In this document: positions 46,054-55,065 of the stretch, one piece after another | How positions within the stretch are numbered: the first letter of the stretch is position 1 | How the letters are laid out: the number at the start of each line of letters is the position of its first letter | From: Pontibacter populi | GTDB lineage: Bacteria; Bacteroidota; Bacteroidia; Cytophagales; Hymenobacteraceae | DNA length: 64,000 nt | Direction of reading: 5' to 3' | Assembly (NCBI RefSeq): GCF_019336435.1 | Contig: NZ_JAHWXQ010000007.1 | Location: 1 to 64,000 of the forward strand | Program-made: the position numbers and the translations under genes | The notes under the pieces: model-generated | The model's database searches: none | Seen by the model: the letters and a program-made list of their open reading frames with translations, nothing else | What the model was told of the DNA's origin: nothing

Positions 46054-46413
46054 ATGCATATAGAAGCTTTCAGAGATTATTGCCTGGCCAAGCCCGGAAC
46101 CACCGAAGAGCTGCCTTTTGATGAGGATACGCTGGTTTTTAAAGTGTGCGGGAAAATGTATGCGCTGTGCAGCATATCGGAGTTTGAGCAAGGCATTGCT
46201 TTAAAATGCGACCCTGAACGGGCTGTTGCGCTTCGGGAGGAGTATCAGCAGGTTAAGCCCGGATACCACATGAACAAACAGCACTGGAACACAGTACTTC
46301 CTGAGGCTGGTTTACCTGAGCAATTATTACAGGAGCTTATAGATTACTCTTATTCTTTAGTAGCTTCTAAATTGACAAAGGCACAAAAGCAGTCTATAAA
46401 TTTTAAGATGTAG
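46054..46413 (+). CDS. MmcQ/YjbR family protein (second copy)
   Basis: The 119-residue protein has the same layout as the protein at 4461-4811. It has an N-terminal FRDYCLAKPGTTEELPFDEDTLVFKVCGKMYAL block, a YHMNKQHWNTV segment and the C-terminal LIDYSYSLVASKLTKAQKQ helix. The two differ clearly in sequence, so they are distinct paralogues rather than a recent duplication. DNA binding is the family's usual label but is not proven. It is a single gene between a terminator and a 225-base gap without recognisable content. Confidence 0.9.
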   Translation: MHIEAFRDYCLAKPGTTEELPFDEDTLVFKVCGKMYALCSISEFEQGIALKCDPERAVALREEYQQVKPGYHMNKQHWNTVLPEAGLPEQLLQELIDYSYSLVASKLTKAQKQSINFKM

Positions 46414-46638
46414 CAACCTTATACATCTTTATAGGTAAGAGATATTCCTTTAATATTTACTGTACTTACCGGTGCTTATAACAAGGGATATGAAGGAAAG
46501 CAGAATCCGAATGACTTCGTTCTTAGGCATAATTTGCAGTTGGTCGATAGAACAGTGGCATTGAGATGATTTTTTTAACCGTCTATCTTATTTATTCAGA
46601 ATTTTTAAGTATAATTGGAGCACACCTGAGACTAATTT

Positions 46639-47127
46639 ATGCATTTTGAGAATGAAGTTGGGATTAAAATCCGCAACGAATGGCAGAAGGCTAGCTTGAA
46701 CCTTCTCTATACTTCTGGATTTCTTTTTAATGGTTATGAGAGCTTTTTTAAACGCCACGGCCTTACCACACAACAATATAACGCATTACGTATTTTAAGG
46801 GATCAATATCCAACACCAATCTCAACATCCGGACTTCGGGATAAGATGCTGGATAAAATGTCTGATACTTCCAGGTTAGTGAGTAGGTTAAATGCAAAGG
46901 GTTTTGTTGACGTAAAGCAGAATCCGCATGATAAGCGATTGGTAAATATTATCCTATCTGAGAAGGGCCACGACCTGATGGCCGGTATTGACCCGGAACT
47001 TAGCCTGTTAGATGGCCTGCTCAGTGACTTGAGTGAGGAGGAAGCAACGCAGCTGAGTGAACTACTATCAAAAGTTCGCAAATCTATAAAAACGGCTTCT
47101 AAACGTATTCGTGTTACTCCTGTGTAA
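46639..47127 (+). CDS. MarR-family transcriptional regulator
   Basis: The 162-residue protein has the winged-helix MarR plan. It has an N-terminal dimer helix, GLTTQQYNALRILRDQYPTPISTSGLRDKMLDKMSDTSRLVSRLNAKGFVDV as the HTH, the wing KQNPHDKRLVNIILSEKGHDLM, and a C-terminal helix pair. MarR proteins repress genes and release DNA on binding small ligands or oxidants. No obvious target gene is adjacent on the same strand. A terminator follows, so it stands alone. Confidence 0.92.
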   Translation: MHFENEVGIKIRNEWQKASLNLLYTSGFLFNGYESFFKRHGLTTQQYNALRILRDQYPTPISTSGLRDKMLDKMSDTSRLVSRLNAKGFVDVKQNPHDKRLVNIILSEKGHDLMAGIDPELSLLDGLLSDLSEEEATQLSELLSKVRKSIKTASKRIRVTPV

Positions 47128-47159
47128 ACCAGCGGAACTATAGCAGTACAAACTAAATC

Positions 47160-47192
47160 AAGGTGATGATGCAATGCATCGTCACCTTTTTT
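47160..47192 (+). terminator. Terminator after the MarR gene
   Basis: GGTGATGAT and ATCGTCACC flank a GCAATGC loop that itself can pair, followed by a T-run. Confidence 0.8.
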
Positions 47193-47223
47193 GTTTGAAA
47201 GTTACGCCCGAACTATAAAAGCC

Positions 47224-47256
47224 AAAAGCCGCCAGAATGGGTTATCTGGCGGCTTT
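47224..47256 (-). terminator. Terminator after leuS
   Basis: A perfect 12-base stem AAAGCCGCCAGA / TCTGGCGGCTTT with an 8-base loop lies 31 bases past the leuS stop on the minus strand. Confidence 0.88.
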
Positions 47257-47286
47257 CAGTGAGTTAGTTGGTAAAATGGAATACTC

Positions 47287-50052
47287 TTATACTACCACGT
47301 TAATTATTTTGTTAGGTACTATAATAACTTTCTTTGGTGTTTTTCCATCAAAAAATCTAATTACCTGTTCGTCTGCCAAAACAGCCTTTTCGATCTCTTC
47401 GCGCGGTGTATCTGTTGCAAACGAAAGCTTATGACGCGTCTTACCATTCACGGATACCGGGTATTCAAACGTATTCTCAACCAGGAACTCTTCTTTCCAC
47501 TGAGGGAACGTAGCATAACTGATACTCTCCGAATGGCCAAGCTGCTGCCATAGTTCTTCGGTAATATGCGGTGCATAAGGTGCCAGAACTATAGTTAATG
47601 GCTCCAATATAGCGCGCTTGTTTGTTTTCAGCTGCGTCAGTTCATTTACACAGATCATAAACGTAGCCACCGACGTGTTGAACGAGAAACGCTCAATATC
47701 TTCTTCTACTTTCTTGATCGTTTTATGCAGCGTTTTCAGTTCTTCAGCAGTTGGCTCATCATCTGAAACTATAAAGTTACCGCTGTTATCGTGGAATAGC
47801 TTCCAGAACTTTTTCAGGAACTTGTGAACGCCGTCCATGCCGTTGGTATTCCATGGCTTGAACTGCTCGAGTGGCCCCAGGAACATTTCGTACATACGAA
47901 GCGTATCGGCACCCATTTTTTCAACCAGGTCATCCGGATTCACCACGTTGTATTTCGACTTTGACATTTTCTCGATCTCAACGCCTACATGGTATTTGCC
48001 ATCTTCCAGTACAAACTCTGCATCAGCATTCTCTGGTCTCCAAGTTTTAAAGGCTTCCAGATCAAGAATGTCGTTTTCTACGATGTTCACATCCACGTGC
48101 AGTTGTGTAGTCTCAAACTGGTCTTTTAGACCGAAAGAAACGTACTTGTTGGTACCGTTAATGCGGTAAACAAAGTTCGAACGACCCTGGATCATACCCT
48201 GGTTAATGAGCTTTTTGAACGGCTCTTCTTCCACTACTAAGCCCAGGTCAAACATAAACTTGTTCCAGAAACGGGAGTAGAGCAAGTGGCCGGTTGCGTG
48301 CTCTGAACCACCTATGTACAGGTCTACATTGCGCCAGTATTCGATCTTGTCTTTAGCTGCAAACTCTGTATTGTTTTGTGGGTCCATGTAACGGTACCAG
48401 TACCAGCTGCTACCTGCCCACCCAGGCATAGTGCTTAGCTCATACTCATTCTGGTTTTCATGCTTCCAGTCAACAGCGCGGCCAAGTGGCGGTTCACCGG
48501 TTTCAGTTGGCAGATATGCATCAATCTTTGGTAGCTCCAATGGCAATTCCTCATCAGTTAATAACTGCGGAATGCCATCTTTAAAGTAAACAGGCACCGG
48601 CTCACCCCAATAACGCTGGCGACTGAAAACAGCATCGCGCATACGATATTGCACACGACCTTTGCCAACACCCAGTTCTTCAGCTTTGGCTATGCCTGCT
48701 TTTATAGCATCTTTCACGTCCAGTCCGTTCAGGAAACCGGAGTTGATGATTTTACCATCTTTTGCTGCATAGGCTTCAACTTCTAAATTACCACCTGCTA
48801 CAACTTCTCTTATTGGCAGGTTAAAGTGTTTGGCAAATGCATAGTCGCGCGAATCGTGACCCGGCACGGCCATAACCGCACCAGTACCGTAACCAGCCAG
48901 TACATAATCCGCAATCCAGATCGGCACACGCTCTTCTGAGATCGGGTTAATGGCGTACGCGCCCGTAAATACACCGCTAACGGTTTTTACATCCGTCATA
49001 CGCTCACGCTCCGAACGGTTTTTGGCTACGTTTACATATTTTTCAACTTGAGCACGCTGTGCATCCGTCGTAATTTGTGCAACCAGGTCATGTTCCGGAG
49101 CAAGCACTACAAACGTTGCCCCAAAAATAGTATCGATGCGGGTAGTGAAAACTTTAATATGACCGTCGCCTTCAATTGCAAAGTCTAGCTCAGCACCAAC
49201 CGATTTACTGATCCAGTTGCGCTGCATCTCTTTTACAGGTTCCGGCCAATCTATAGTTTCCAGGCCCTGCAACAAACGCTCTGCATACGCCGTGATACGC
49301 ATCATCCACTGGCGCATTTTCTTACGCTCCACCGGGTAACCGCCACGCTCCGATACACCACCAACTACTTCATCATTCGCCAGTACCGTACCTAAAGCTG
49401 GGCACCAGTTTACAACCGCTTCGGCAACGTACGTCAGTCTGTATTTCAGTAACATTTCTGCTTGTTGCTGCTCGTTCATGCTTTTCCACTCTTCGGCAGT
49501 GAAGGCAGGCGTATCTTCATCGCAGGCGGCATTTATAGTTGCATTACCGTTGGCTTCAAACTCAGCGATCAGCTTATCTATGCTTTCCGCTTTGTCAGAA
49601 CTATAGTTATAGTAGCTGTTAAATAGCTGCTTAAATATCCACTGCGTCCACTTATAGTAGTTCGGGTCAGAGGTACGAACTTCGCGTTCCCAGTCAAAAG
49701 AGAAACCAATGTTTTTCAGCTGCTCTACATAGCGGGCAATGTTCTGCTCTGTAGTTATGGCTGGGTGCTGACCAGTTTGGATCGCATATTGTTCGGCGGG
49801 TAAGCCAAACGAGTCGAAGCCCATCGGGTGCAGTACATTAAAGCCTTTCAGGCGCTTGTAACGGCTTACAATGTCAGAGGCAATATAGCCAAGCGGGTGA
49901 CCAACGTGCAGACCGGCACCAGACGGATACGGGAACATATCCAGGGCGTAATACTTTGGTTTACCGTTGGTTTCGTTGGCTTTAAACGTCTGGTTTTCTT
50001 CCCAGTAACGCTGCCATTTATTCTCAATCTGGCTGAAATTATACTCTGACAT
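47287..50052 (-). CDS. leuS: Leucyl-tRNA synthetase
   Basis: LeuRS charges tRNA-Leu. The 921 residues show the class I catalytic core with the HIGH-type motif HVGH (49-52) after [10 protein letters not shown]. The editing (CP1) domain contains the [22 protein letters not shown] block, and [14 protein letters not shown] carries the KMSKS loop. A C-terminal anticodon and ubiquitin-like region ends in [14 protein letters not shown]. It is slightly longer than E. coli LeuRS (860), as usual for Bacteroidota. The start codon lies in AAACTATG. Confidence 0.98.
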   Translation of the reverse strand: MSEYNFSQIENKWQRYWEENQTFKANETNGKPKYYALDMFPYPSGAGLHVGHPLGYIASDIVSRYKRLKGFNVLHPMGFDSFGLPAEQYAIQTGQHPAITTEQNIARYVEQLKNIGFSFDWEREVRTSDPNYYKWTQWIFKQLFNSYYNYSSDKAESIDKLIAEFEANGNATINAACDEDTPAFTAEEWKSMNEQQQAEMLLKYRLTYVAEAVVNWCPALGTVLANDEVVGGVSERGGYPVERKKMRQWMMRITAYAERLLQGLETIDWPEPVKEMQRNWISKSVGAELDFAIEGDGHIKVFTTRIDTIFGATFVVLAPEHDLVAQITTDAQRAQVEKYVNVAKNRSERERMTDVKTVSGVFTGAYAINPISEERVPIWIADYVLAGYGTGAVMAVPGHDSRDYAFAKHFNLPIREVVAGGNLEVEAYAAKDGKIINSGFLNGLDVKDAIKAGIAKAEELGVGKGRVQYRMRDAVFSRQRYWGEPVPVYFKDGIPQLLTDEELPLELPKIDAYLPTETGEPPLGRAVDWKHENQNEYELSTMPGWAGSSWYWYRYMDPQNNTEFAAKDKIEYWRNVDLYIGGSEHATGHLLYSRFWNKFMFDLGLVVEEEPFKKLINQGMIQGRSNFVYRINGTNKYVSFGLKDQFETTQLHVDVNIVENDILDLEAFKTWRPENADAEFVLEDGKYHVGVEIEKMSKSKYNVVNPDDLVEKMGADTLRMYEMFLGPLEQFKPWNTNGMDGVHKFLKKFWKLFHDNSGNFIVSDDEPTAEELKTLHKTIKKVEEDIERFSFNTSVATFMICVNELTQLKTNKRAILEPLTIVLAPYAPHITEELWQQLGHSESISYATFPQWKEEFLVENTFEYPVSVNGKTRHKLSFATDTPREEIEKAVLADEQVIRFFDGKTPKKVIIVPNKIINVVV

Positions 50053-50096
50053 AGTTTAAATCGAATTCGCTTGTTCTAACTTAAACCGCTAAGATA

Positions 50097-50232
50097 ATTG
50101 TTAATTGTCAATTGTTGGCTGGCTAAATGGCTAAATTGTTAATTGGGTGATGCCAGTAGTTAGGATAATTAATTGCTTGGATTCGGATGATTCTCTCGTT
50201 TAAACAATCAACAATTTAACAATTCAACAATC
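50097..50232. repeat. AT-rich word repeats upstream of leuS and the DsbA-like gene
   Basis: Iterated words such as TTGTTAATTG and GGCTAAAT on the left face AACAATTTAAC and AACAATCAA on the right. TAAATTGTT (50132-50140) against AACAATTTA (50210-50218) is an exact inverted pair. The right arm overlaps the -33 region of the DsbA-like gene. Confidence 0.5.
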
Positions 50233-50245
50233 AATACTACCTTTG
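50215..50245 (+). promoter_or_regulatory. Promoter of the DsbA-like gene
   Basis: TTTA (50215-50218), 19 bases, then TACCTTTG (50238-50245), an exact TAnnTTTG. The ATG is at 50270, just after AACTATAGAA. Confidence 0.6.
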
Positions 50246-50269
50246 CAGCTTTAAAGAACAACTATAGAA

Positions 50270-50923
50270 ATGGAAAAATACGATCTGCTGGATGTGCCGC
50301 ACCTGATCTATGTAATGGACCCGATGTGCTCGTGGTGCTATGGTTTTGCGCCGGTTCTAACTCAAATTAAACAGGAACAGGAAGGCAAACTAAACTTTAA
50401 ACTGGTGCTGGGCGGACTCCGTGCAAACACGGAGCCCATGGACGCCGAAAATATAGCCAAAACCAAACAGCACTGGCAGGACGTGGAGCAGGTTACCGGT
50501 CAGCCTTTTAACTATAGTTTCTTTGATAGGGCAGATTTTATCTATAACACAGAACCCGCTTGCAGGGCAGTAATTACCATGCGTTACCTGAAACCAGAAG
50601 CTGAACTGGAAATGGCAGAGAAAGTGCAGTCTGCTTTTTATGCTGGTAATAATGATGTAACCAATGAGGTTGTGTTAGCCGAGATTGCTTCTACATTTGG
50701 GATTGAAGAAGATGCTTTCCTGGAGAAGTTTAGCTCCGATGACATGAAAGAGAAAGCTCAGCAGGATTTTGTGATCGCCCGCCACCTGCAGGCTATTGCT
50801 TTCCCGAGTATGTACCTGCTAAACGGACACGAGGTACATTTGCTGAGCCGTGGTTTTAGAACGTATGAAGCCATGGATATGCTGCTTAAGAATGCATTAA
50901 AACAGATCAACAACCCAACATAA
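50270..50923 (+). CDS. DsbA-family thioredoxin-fold protein
   Basis: The 217-residue protein has the thioredoxin-like active site C20-S-W-C23 in MDPMCSWCYGFAPV. A helical insert follows, and then the cis-Pro loop AFPSMYLLNG (about 178-187), matching the cytoplasmic FrnE/HCCA-isomerase-like DsbA branch. No signal peptide is present, so it probably works on cytoplasmic thiols or small molecules rather than on exported proteins. The ATG lies five bases after a CTATAG copy. Confidence 0.9.
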   Translation: MEKYDLLDVPHLIYVMDPMCSWCYGFAPVLTQIKQEQEGKLNFKLVLGGLRANTEPMDAENIAKTKQHWQDVEQVTGQPFNYSFFDRADFIYNTEPACRAVITMRYLKPEAELEMAEKVQSAFYAGNNDVTNEVVLAEIASTFGIEEDAFLEKFSSDDMKEKAQQDFVIARHLQAIAFPSMYLLNGHEVHLLSRGFRTYEAMDMLLKNALKQINNPT

Positions 50924-50987
50924 ACGCTACAAATACCGCCGCTGCCGTTTTCTGCGTATGGTTCTTTAAAGGTAATGCCAGAAACAT

Positions 50988-51707
50988 ATGAAAACGCATC
51001 GTAGTAACAGCGGTGTTTGCCAGGTAACCGGAAAACATTTGCCAATGCAGCAACTGGTGTCCGGCACAGACATACGCAAGGGCATCCTGGATTTGATGAA
51101 AGCAGACCATCCTCATCTCGATGAAAATGGTTTTGTTTCTATTGCTGTGCTAAACCAGTACCGCAATAAGTACCTCGAAAACATGCTTACCAGCGAGCTC
51201 GGAGAATTATCTGAGCTGGAAAAAGAAGTAATCAAAAGCATAAACGAACACGAGTTACTGTCGTCTAATATAGAAACAGAACTATCTGAAAATCTTACTT
51301 TCGGGGAGCGTGTATCCGATAAAATTGCTGAATTTGGTGGAAGCTGGACGTTTATCCTGATCTTCTTTTCATTTCTTTTTCTTTGGATGGCCATCAATGT
51401 GTATTTTGTAGCCAGCCGTCCTTTTGACCCTTTTCCTTTTATTCTCTTAAACCTGATACTTTCCTGCCTGGCAGCCATACAAGCTCCTATTATTATGATG
51501 AGCCAGAACAGGAAAGAGGCAAAAGACCGGCAACGCTCCGAGTATGATTACCAGGTAAACCTGAAGGCAGAGCTGGAAATAAGGTTACTGCACGAAAAGA
51601 TAGATCATCTGATCATCAACCAGAACCAGCGCCTGATAGAGATACAACAAATTCAGGTAGACCTGCTGGAAGATATCATGGTGGGCTTAAAAAGTAAAAA
51701 ACATTAA
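50988..51707 (+). CDS. DUF1003 family membrane protein
   Basis: The 239-residue protein has an N-terminal cysteine/histidine-containing segment (NSGVCQVTGKHLPMQQL) and a polar region. The DUF1003 core has two membrane helices (about 118-140 and 150-170), joined by SRPFDPFPFILLNLILSCLAAIQAPIIMMSQNR, and a C-terminal coiled coil (about 180-235). The family is widespread and of unknown function. Its end overlaps the CrtA-like gene on the opposite strand by four bases, so the two are convergent and share no terminator. Confidence 0.9.
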   Translation: MKTHRSNSGVCQVTGKHLPMQQLVSGTDIRKGILDLMKADHPHLDENGFVSIAVLNQYRNKYLENMLTSELGELSELEKEVIKSINEHELLSSNIETELSENLTFGERVSDKIAEFGGSWTFILIFFSFLFLWMAINVYFVASRPFDPFPFILLNLILSCLAAIQAPIIMMSQNRKEAKDRQRSEYDYQVNLKAELEIRLLHEKIDHLIINQNQRLIEIQQIQVDLLEDIMVGLKSKKH

Positions 51708-52435
51708 CCAGCCACGTAGCTACCTACCGGGTCTGATCCGTTCCAGGTACCAACTGTTTTGAGAGGGATAAACCGGGCAAAAAGCTCTTCAGAGTACCAG
51801 TTTTCGGAGCGGGTTCTTCTGATTACTTCCTGGTGCTTCGGGTTGCGGTAGGCATATTTTTTCATAGCCTCTGCCGACTCCCAGATGCTGAACGTTGCCT
51901 GGCGGATAAGTGGTAATTCCCCCAGGCCAATTGAGCACAGCAACCCATCAGCCTCATCGAGCGCTTTGCTGGATTGCGGCACAAAACGCCAGAAGTTAGG
52001 TAAGGCTCGCAGGTTTATACTGGCCCGGGTAAGCACAGCAATCGGTCCCGAACTATAAGATTCTGAAACAACAGGAGAGAAGGGTTCATGTTTATCCCAT
52101 TGCCCATGACTCTGCAAGGGGTGCATATAGCAGGTCCAGCTTTCAAACGTGTGCTGTTCATATTCCTTCATCAGGTCTGAACTCCGGAAATAGTTAGCTG
52201 CCGCTTCGTCGTTTTCCCAGGTACAAAGCATACCATACCGGTAAAAATTTGGTTTAATGCTAAAGCCTCTGCCGCGTCCGCTGCCAAGTAGTTTATAAAA
52301 AAGCAAACCCGGTACTTTCGCTAACTTCGTTCCAGACGCACCCATTTGTGCTAACCCCCACCGCAGGTGCCCCTTTTTAATACCAAATAAGGTGAGCGTC
52401 GTGAGGCGCGGTACAGGAACTATAGTTGCAGACAA
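51704..52435 (-). CDS. CrtA (spheroidene monooxygenase)-like protein
   Basis: The 243-residue protein resembles the CrtA family, with LTLFGIKKGHLRWGLAQMG, GSGRGRGFSIKPNFYRYGMLCTWENDEAA, AVLTRASINLRALPNFWRFVPQ and TFSIWESAEAMKKYAYR. CrtA proteins are heme-type oxygenases that add keto groups to carotenoids. No other carotenoid gene lies in the window, so the true substrate is uncertain. Codons 4-6 are a CTATAGTT copy read as T-I-V. The fold may be a dimeric ferredoxin-like barrel used for other heme chemistry. Confidence 0.82.
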   Translation of the reverse strand: MSATIVPVPRLTTLTLFGIKKGHLRWGLAQMGASGTKLAKVPGLLFYKLLGSGRGRGFSIKPNFYRYGMLCTWENDEAAANYFRSSDLMKEYEQHTFESWTCYMHPLQSHGQWDKHEPFSPVVSESYSSGPIAVLTRASINLRALPNFWRFVPQSSKALDEADGLLCSIGLGELPLIRQATFSIWESAEAMKKYAYRNPKHQEVIRRTRSENWYSEELFARFIPLKTVGTWNGSDPVGSYVAG

Positions 52436-52514
52436 TGGCAGATGGATTAAGGGTTTAGAGTTGAAAGTAAAGTGTTATCCTGCAAAAGCAAAATTTAATT
52501 AAACGCCTATACTC

Positions 52515-52548
52515 AAAACACCTGCCGAACGGGAGTAAGGCAGGTGTT
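52515..52548 (-). terminator. Terminator after the PPOX-family gene
   Basis: A 10-base perfect stem AACACCTGCC / GGCAGGTGTT with a 12-base loop lies 29 bases past the stop, with a short T-run on the minus strand. Confidence 0.75.
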
Positions 52549-52577
52549 GCTTTCAAGCTATAGGTATAGTTTTATAC

Positions 52578-53072
52578 TTACAGGTTGATCTTTTTGTTTT
52601 CGCCCGGATCAGCACGCTCTCCGGTAATGGCTGCTTTTACCATGCCATATAAATGCACTACTGCACTGTTCGGCGAGTCCCAGTATTCTGCTTTATCTAT
52701 CGTAACTTTTATCAAACCCACATTCGGATCCTCTTTGCCTTCCGGAAACCAGGCTTTCATAGCCGGATTCCATAGTTCATCAATTTTAGCTTTATCTCTC
52801 GACAAAGAAGCCCTGCCAGATACCGACACATACAGGTTATTAGATGGATCTGCATAGCTAAGGTTAACATGGGAGTCATTTTTTAACTCATGCGATTTGG
52901 CAGATTCATAACCAGTAAAGAACCATATTACGCCATCTTCTTTGATCTGCATGTTACGCATCGGGCGGCTTCTCAGGCAGCCGTCATCGTCTGCGGTGGT
53001 CATCATGGCAGTATCAACGTCTTTTATCTTGTCTATCAGTTTCTGCAGGTTATCGTTTTGTTCGTTATTCAT
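52578..53072 (-). CDS. Pyridoxamine 5'-phosphate oxidase-family protein (stress protein 26-like)
   Basis: The 164-residue protein has the split-barrel flavin-binding fold. It opens with LIDKIKDVDTAMMTTADDDGCLRSRPMRNMQI and continues GVIWFFTGYESAKSHEL, VNLSYADPSNNLYVSVSGRASLSRD and ELWNPAMKAWFPEGKEDPNVGLIKV. These match the Bacillus YdaG / general stress protein 26 type, which binds FMN or FAD and has no known PNP oxidase activity. The start ATG is in AAACTATG. It is a single gene. Confidence 0.9.
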   Translation of the reverse strand: MNNEQNDNLQKLIDKIKDVDTAMMTTADDDGCLRSRPMRNMQIKEDGVIWFFTGYESAKSHELKNDSHVNLSYADPSNNLYVSVSGRASLSRDKAKIDELWNPAMKAWFPEGKEDPNVGLIKVTIDKAEYWDSPNSAVVHLYGMVKAAITGERADPGENKKINL

Positions 53073-53203
53073 AGTTTTATTTTCTTGGATTTGTGTTTCT
53101 GATTACGAGCCCTTAAAGCAAAGGGTTTGTAAGCGTTAGTTTATACTTTTGAGAACAATACAAAGTATAAGATGTTTAAAGTGATCTACCTTAATCTATA
53201 GTT

Positions 53204-53788
53204 TTGAATTACCTCGCCCATTTATACTTGTCTGGTGACGACGAAGAACTGCTGCTCGGCAACTTTATTGCGGATGCTGTGAAAGGCAACAAAGCTGCAC
53301 TTTATAGTCCGGGGATTGCCCGCGGCATAAAACTACATCGCCTGATCGATACCTATACCGATACGCACCCGGTAGTTTCAGAAACAAAAGCACGCCTGCG
53401 GGAGAAGTATAAAAAGTACGCGCCGGTAGTGGCAGACTTATATTTCGACCATTTCCTAGCAAAGCATTTTGAGAGGTTCGCCAACGAGTCGTTAGAGGAT
53501 TATAGCCAACGTGCTTATAGTCTGATCAACAGCCATTTTGCTGCTTTACCGGAGCGGGTGCAGTATTTTTTCCCATATATGGTGGAGCAAAACTGGCTGT
53601 TAGGTTATGCTGAAATAGAAGGAATAGCCCGTGCGTTAACAGGGCTTAGCCGCCGCACAAGTTTTGAATCCGGAATGGAAACAGCAGGAGAGGAGCTTAC
53701 TTTAAACTATAGTTTGTACTACCAGGATTTTGAGCTTTTTTTCCCGGAGTTGGAGCAATATGTGGAGGTGATGAAGCGTGAGATTTGA
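53204..53788 (+). CDS. acpH: Acyl-carrier-protein phosphodiesterase
   Basis: AcpH removes the 4'-phosphopantetheine arm from ACP. The 194 residues carry the HD-like metal motifs of the family: MNYLAHLYLS, LLGNFIADAVKG, GIKLHRLIDTYTDTHPVV and VVADLYFDHFLAKHF. The MNYLAH start shows that translation begins at a TTG (53204-53206). That TTG directly follows a CTATAGT copy, and no ATG is available. The length is normal. Composite repeat copy B begins 31 bases downstream. Confidence 0.92.
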   Translation: MNYLAHLYLSGDDEELLLGNFIADAVKGNKAALYSPGIARGIKLHRLIDTYTDTHPVVSETKARLREKYKKYAPVVADLYFDHFLAKHFERFANESLEDYSQRAYSLINSHFAALPERVQYFFPYMVEQNWLLGYAEIEGIARALTGLSRRTSFESGMETAGEELTLNYSLYYQDFELFFPELEQYVEVMKREI

Positions 53789-53819
53789 GGTTGGTGGCTA
53801 TTGTTTTATAGTTGCGGCC

Positions 53820-54348
53820 TTTACCCACCCCTGCCCCTCCCGAGAGGGGAATTTCGGCTGTCGCTATTGTTCTCGGCTATAGTTCTATAGTTTCCGTTTG
53901 TCATCCCCCTGCCCCCTTCAAAGGGGGACTTTCGACTACAGTTTGCCAAACTGTCATTTCGACGGAAGGAGAAATCTGAATTTGCTATAGTTACAGTCCA
54001 TGAGCAGGACAGGTTTACCTGTTCCCTCGAAACTACAACCACGATAAAGCTAAATGCATCAACATCTATTAAACTATAGCTTAACTATCGAACTGATTTC
54101 AGTCTTTGGGTTGAGCGCCTTGTAGATTTGTGGTGCCGCCAGGCATTGCGACGCAGGAGCAAAGCAAATGTACACCGCGCGATGCCCGAAGACGGGGCCT
54201 CCAGGCCGTGAGGGCACCAAAGATAAATTGAAACGATGGGTTAATTGAGCTCCCAGGAATACAGGATATTTGAAAGGAAAGCCTAGGTTCTAGTTGCAAC
54301 TATAGTTCGCAAAAAGCTGAGATAGATTTCTCCTGACGTCGAAATGAC
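53820..54348 (-). repeat. Composite dispersed repeat, copy B
   Basis: This is the reverse-oriented partner of 42675-43174 and fills most of a 689-base gene-free gap. In plus-strand order it has CCCCTCCCGAGAGGGG (53834-53849), CCCCCTTCAAAGGGGG (53912-53927), an extra GTCATTTCGACGG / GGAGAAATCTG module absent from copy A (about 53953-53978), and GGACAGGTTTACC (54007-54019). The roughly 130-base core follows with CGCGCGATGCCCGAAGACGG, then GAGCTCCCAG and GAGATAGATTTCTCCTGACG. Short frames inside it are not conserved between copies. Confidence 0.85.
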
Positions 54349-54421
54349 AAAAAAGGAAACTAAAGGATACATTAGATCCCTCGGCCATTGCCTGGAATAA
54401 TAAGAAGGTAAACTATGAAAC

Positions 54422-54459
54422 AAAAAAGCAGTATAAGTAGAGACTCATGCTGCTTTTTT
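54422..54459 (-). terminator. Terminator after slyD
   Basis: AAAAAGCAG and CTGCTTTTT flank a partly paired loop, 20 bases past the slyD stop, with T-runs on both strands. Confidence 0.75.
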
Positions 54460-54477
54460 ATAAAGTCAAATCATCTA

Positions 54478-54990
54478 TTAATGATGATGGCCGCCTGCGC
54501 CATGTACGTGACCATGATCTAACTCTTCCTTGGTAGCCTCACGCACCTGGGCAACTTTGCCCTTAAAGTATAATTCTTTACCAGCAAGCGGGTGGTTAAA
54601 GTCCATCTTTACATTGGAGTCGGTAACTTCTGCTACACGGCCCTGTAACTGGTTGCCTTCGCTGTCTGTCATTGGAATAAAGTTACCCACTTCCAGCATG
54701 TTATCCGGTACGGCACCTTCTACTTCAAAAACGTTCATTGGCAATTCAACTACAGCATTTTCATCGTATTCGCCGTAGCCTTCTTCTGCGTCCAGTTTAA
54801 AGTCGAAGTTATCGCCTTCGCTCAGGGTGCTCAGGTTTTCTTCAAACTGATCCGGCAATCCGCTCATACCGTAAATAAAAGCCATTGGTTGCTCTTCGTT
54901 CGCTATTTCTATCACGCTTTGCTCTCCGTTTTCGTTTTGCACACGCAGTTCGTAGGTAAGCGTTACTACTTTGTTCTTTTCAATTTTCAT
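54478..54990 (-). CDS. slyD: SlyD-type FKBP peptidyl-prolyl isomerase
   Basis: SlyD is a cytoplasmic proline isomerase and chaperone that also binds nickel through a His-rich tail. The 170 residues begin MKIEKNKVVTLTYEL, continue with the FKBP strand FIYGMSGLPDQFEENLSTLSEGDNFDF and GYGEYDENAVVELP, and have an inserted-in-flap domain (about 90-130). The NHPLAGKELYFKGKV motif follows, and the tail is HGHVHGAGGHHH. The tail is shorter than in E. coli but still has seven His. Confidence 0.94.
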   Translation of the reverse strand: MKIEKNKVVTLTYELRVQNENGEQSVIEIANEEQPMAFIYGMSGLPDQFEENLSTLSEGDNFDFKLDAEEGYGEYDENAVVELPMNVFEVEGAVPDNMLEVGNFIPMTDSEGNQLQGRVAEVTDSNVKMDFNHPLAGKELYFKGKVAQVREATKEELDHGHVHGAGGHHH

Positions 54991-55065
54991 TTTATCGTTG
55001 ATTTTTTGATGACAGCAAGGTAAAGAATTATACTTGCTTTCTTATGCTTCGGTTCAAATTATCAG

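Noticed and set aside
46414..46638. Possible decayed gene in the gap before the MarR regulator
   Set aside because: No frame or motif could be recognised; it looks like ordinary intergenic sequence.
53821..54042. Minus-strand 73-residue frame over the GC hairpins of copy B
   Set aside because: It is built from palindromic repeat modules, has no recognisable domain, and is absent from copy A.
54099..54299. Minus-strand 66-residue frame inside composite repeat copy B
   Set aside because: The matching region in copy A has a frameshift and stop, and conservation is at the DNA level, so I treat it as repeat sequence rather than a gene.
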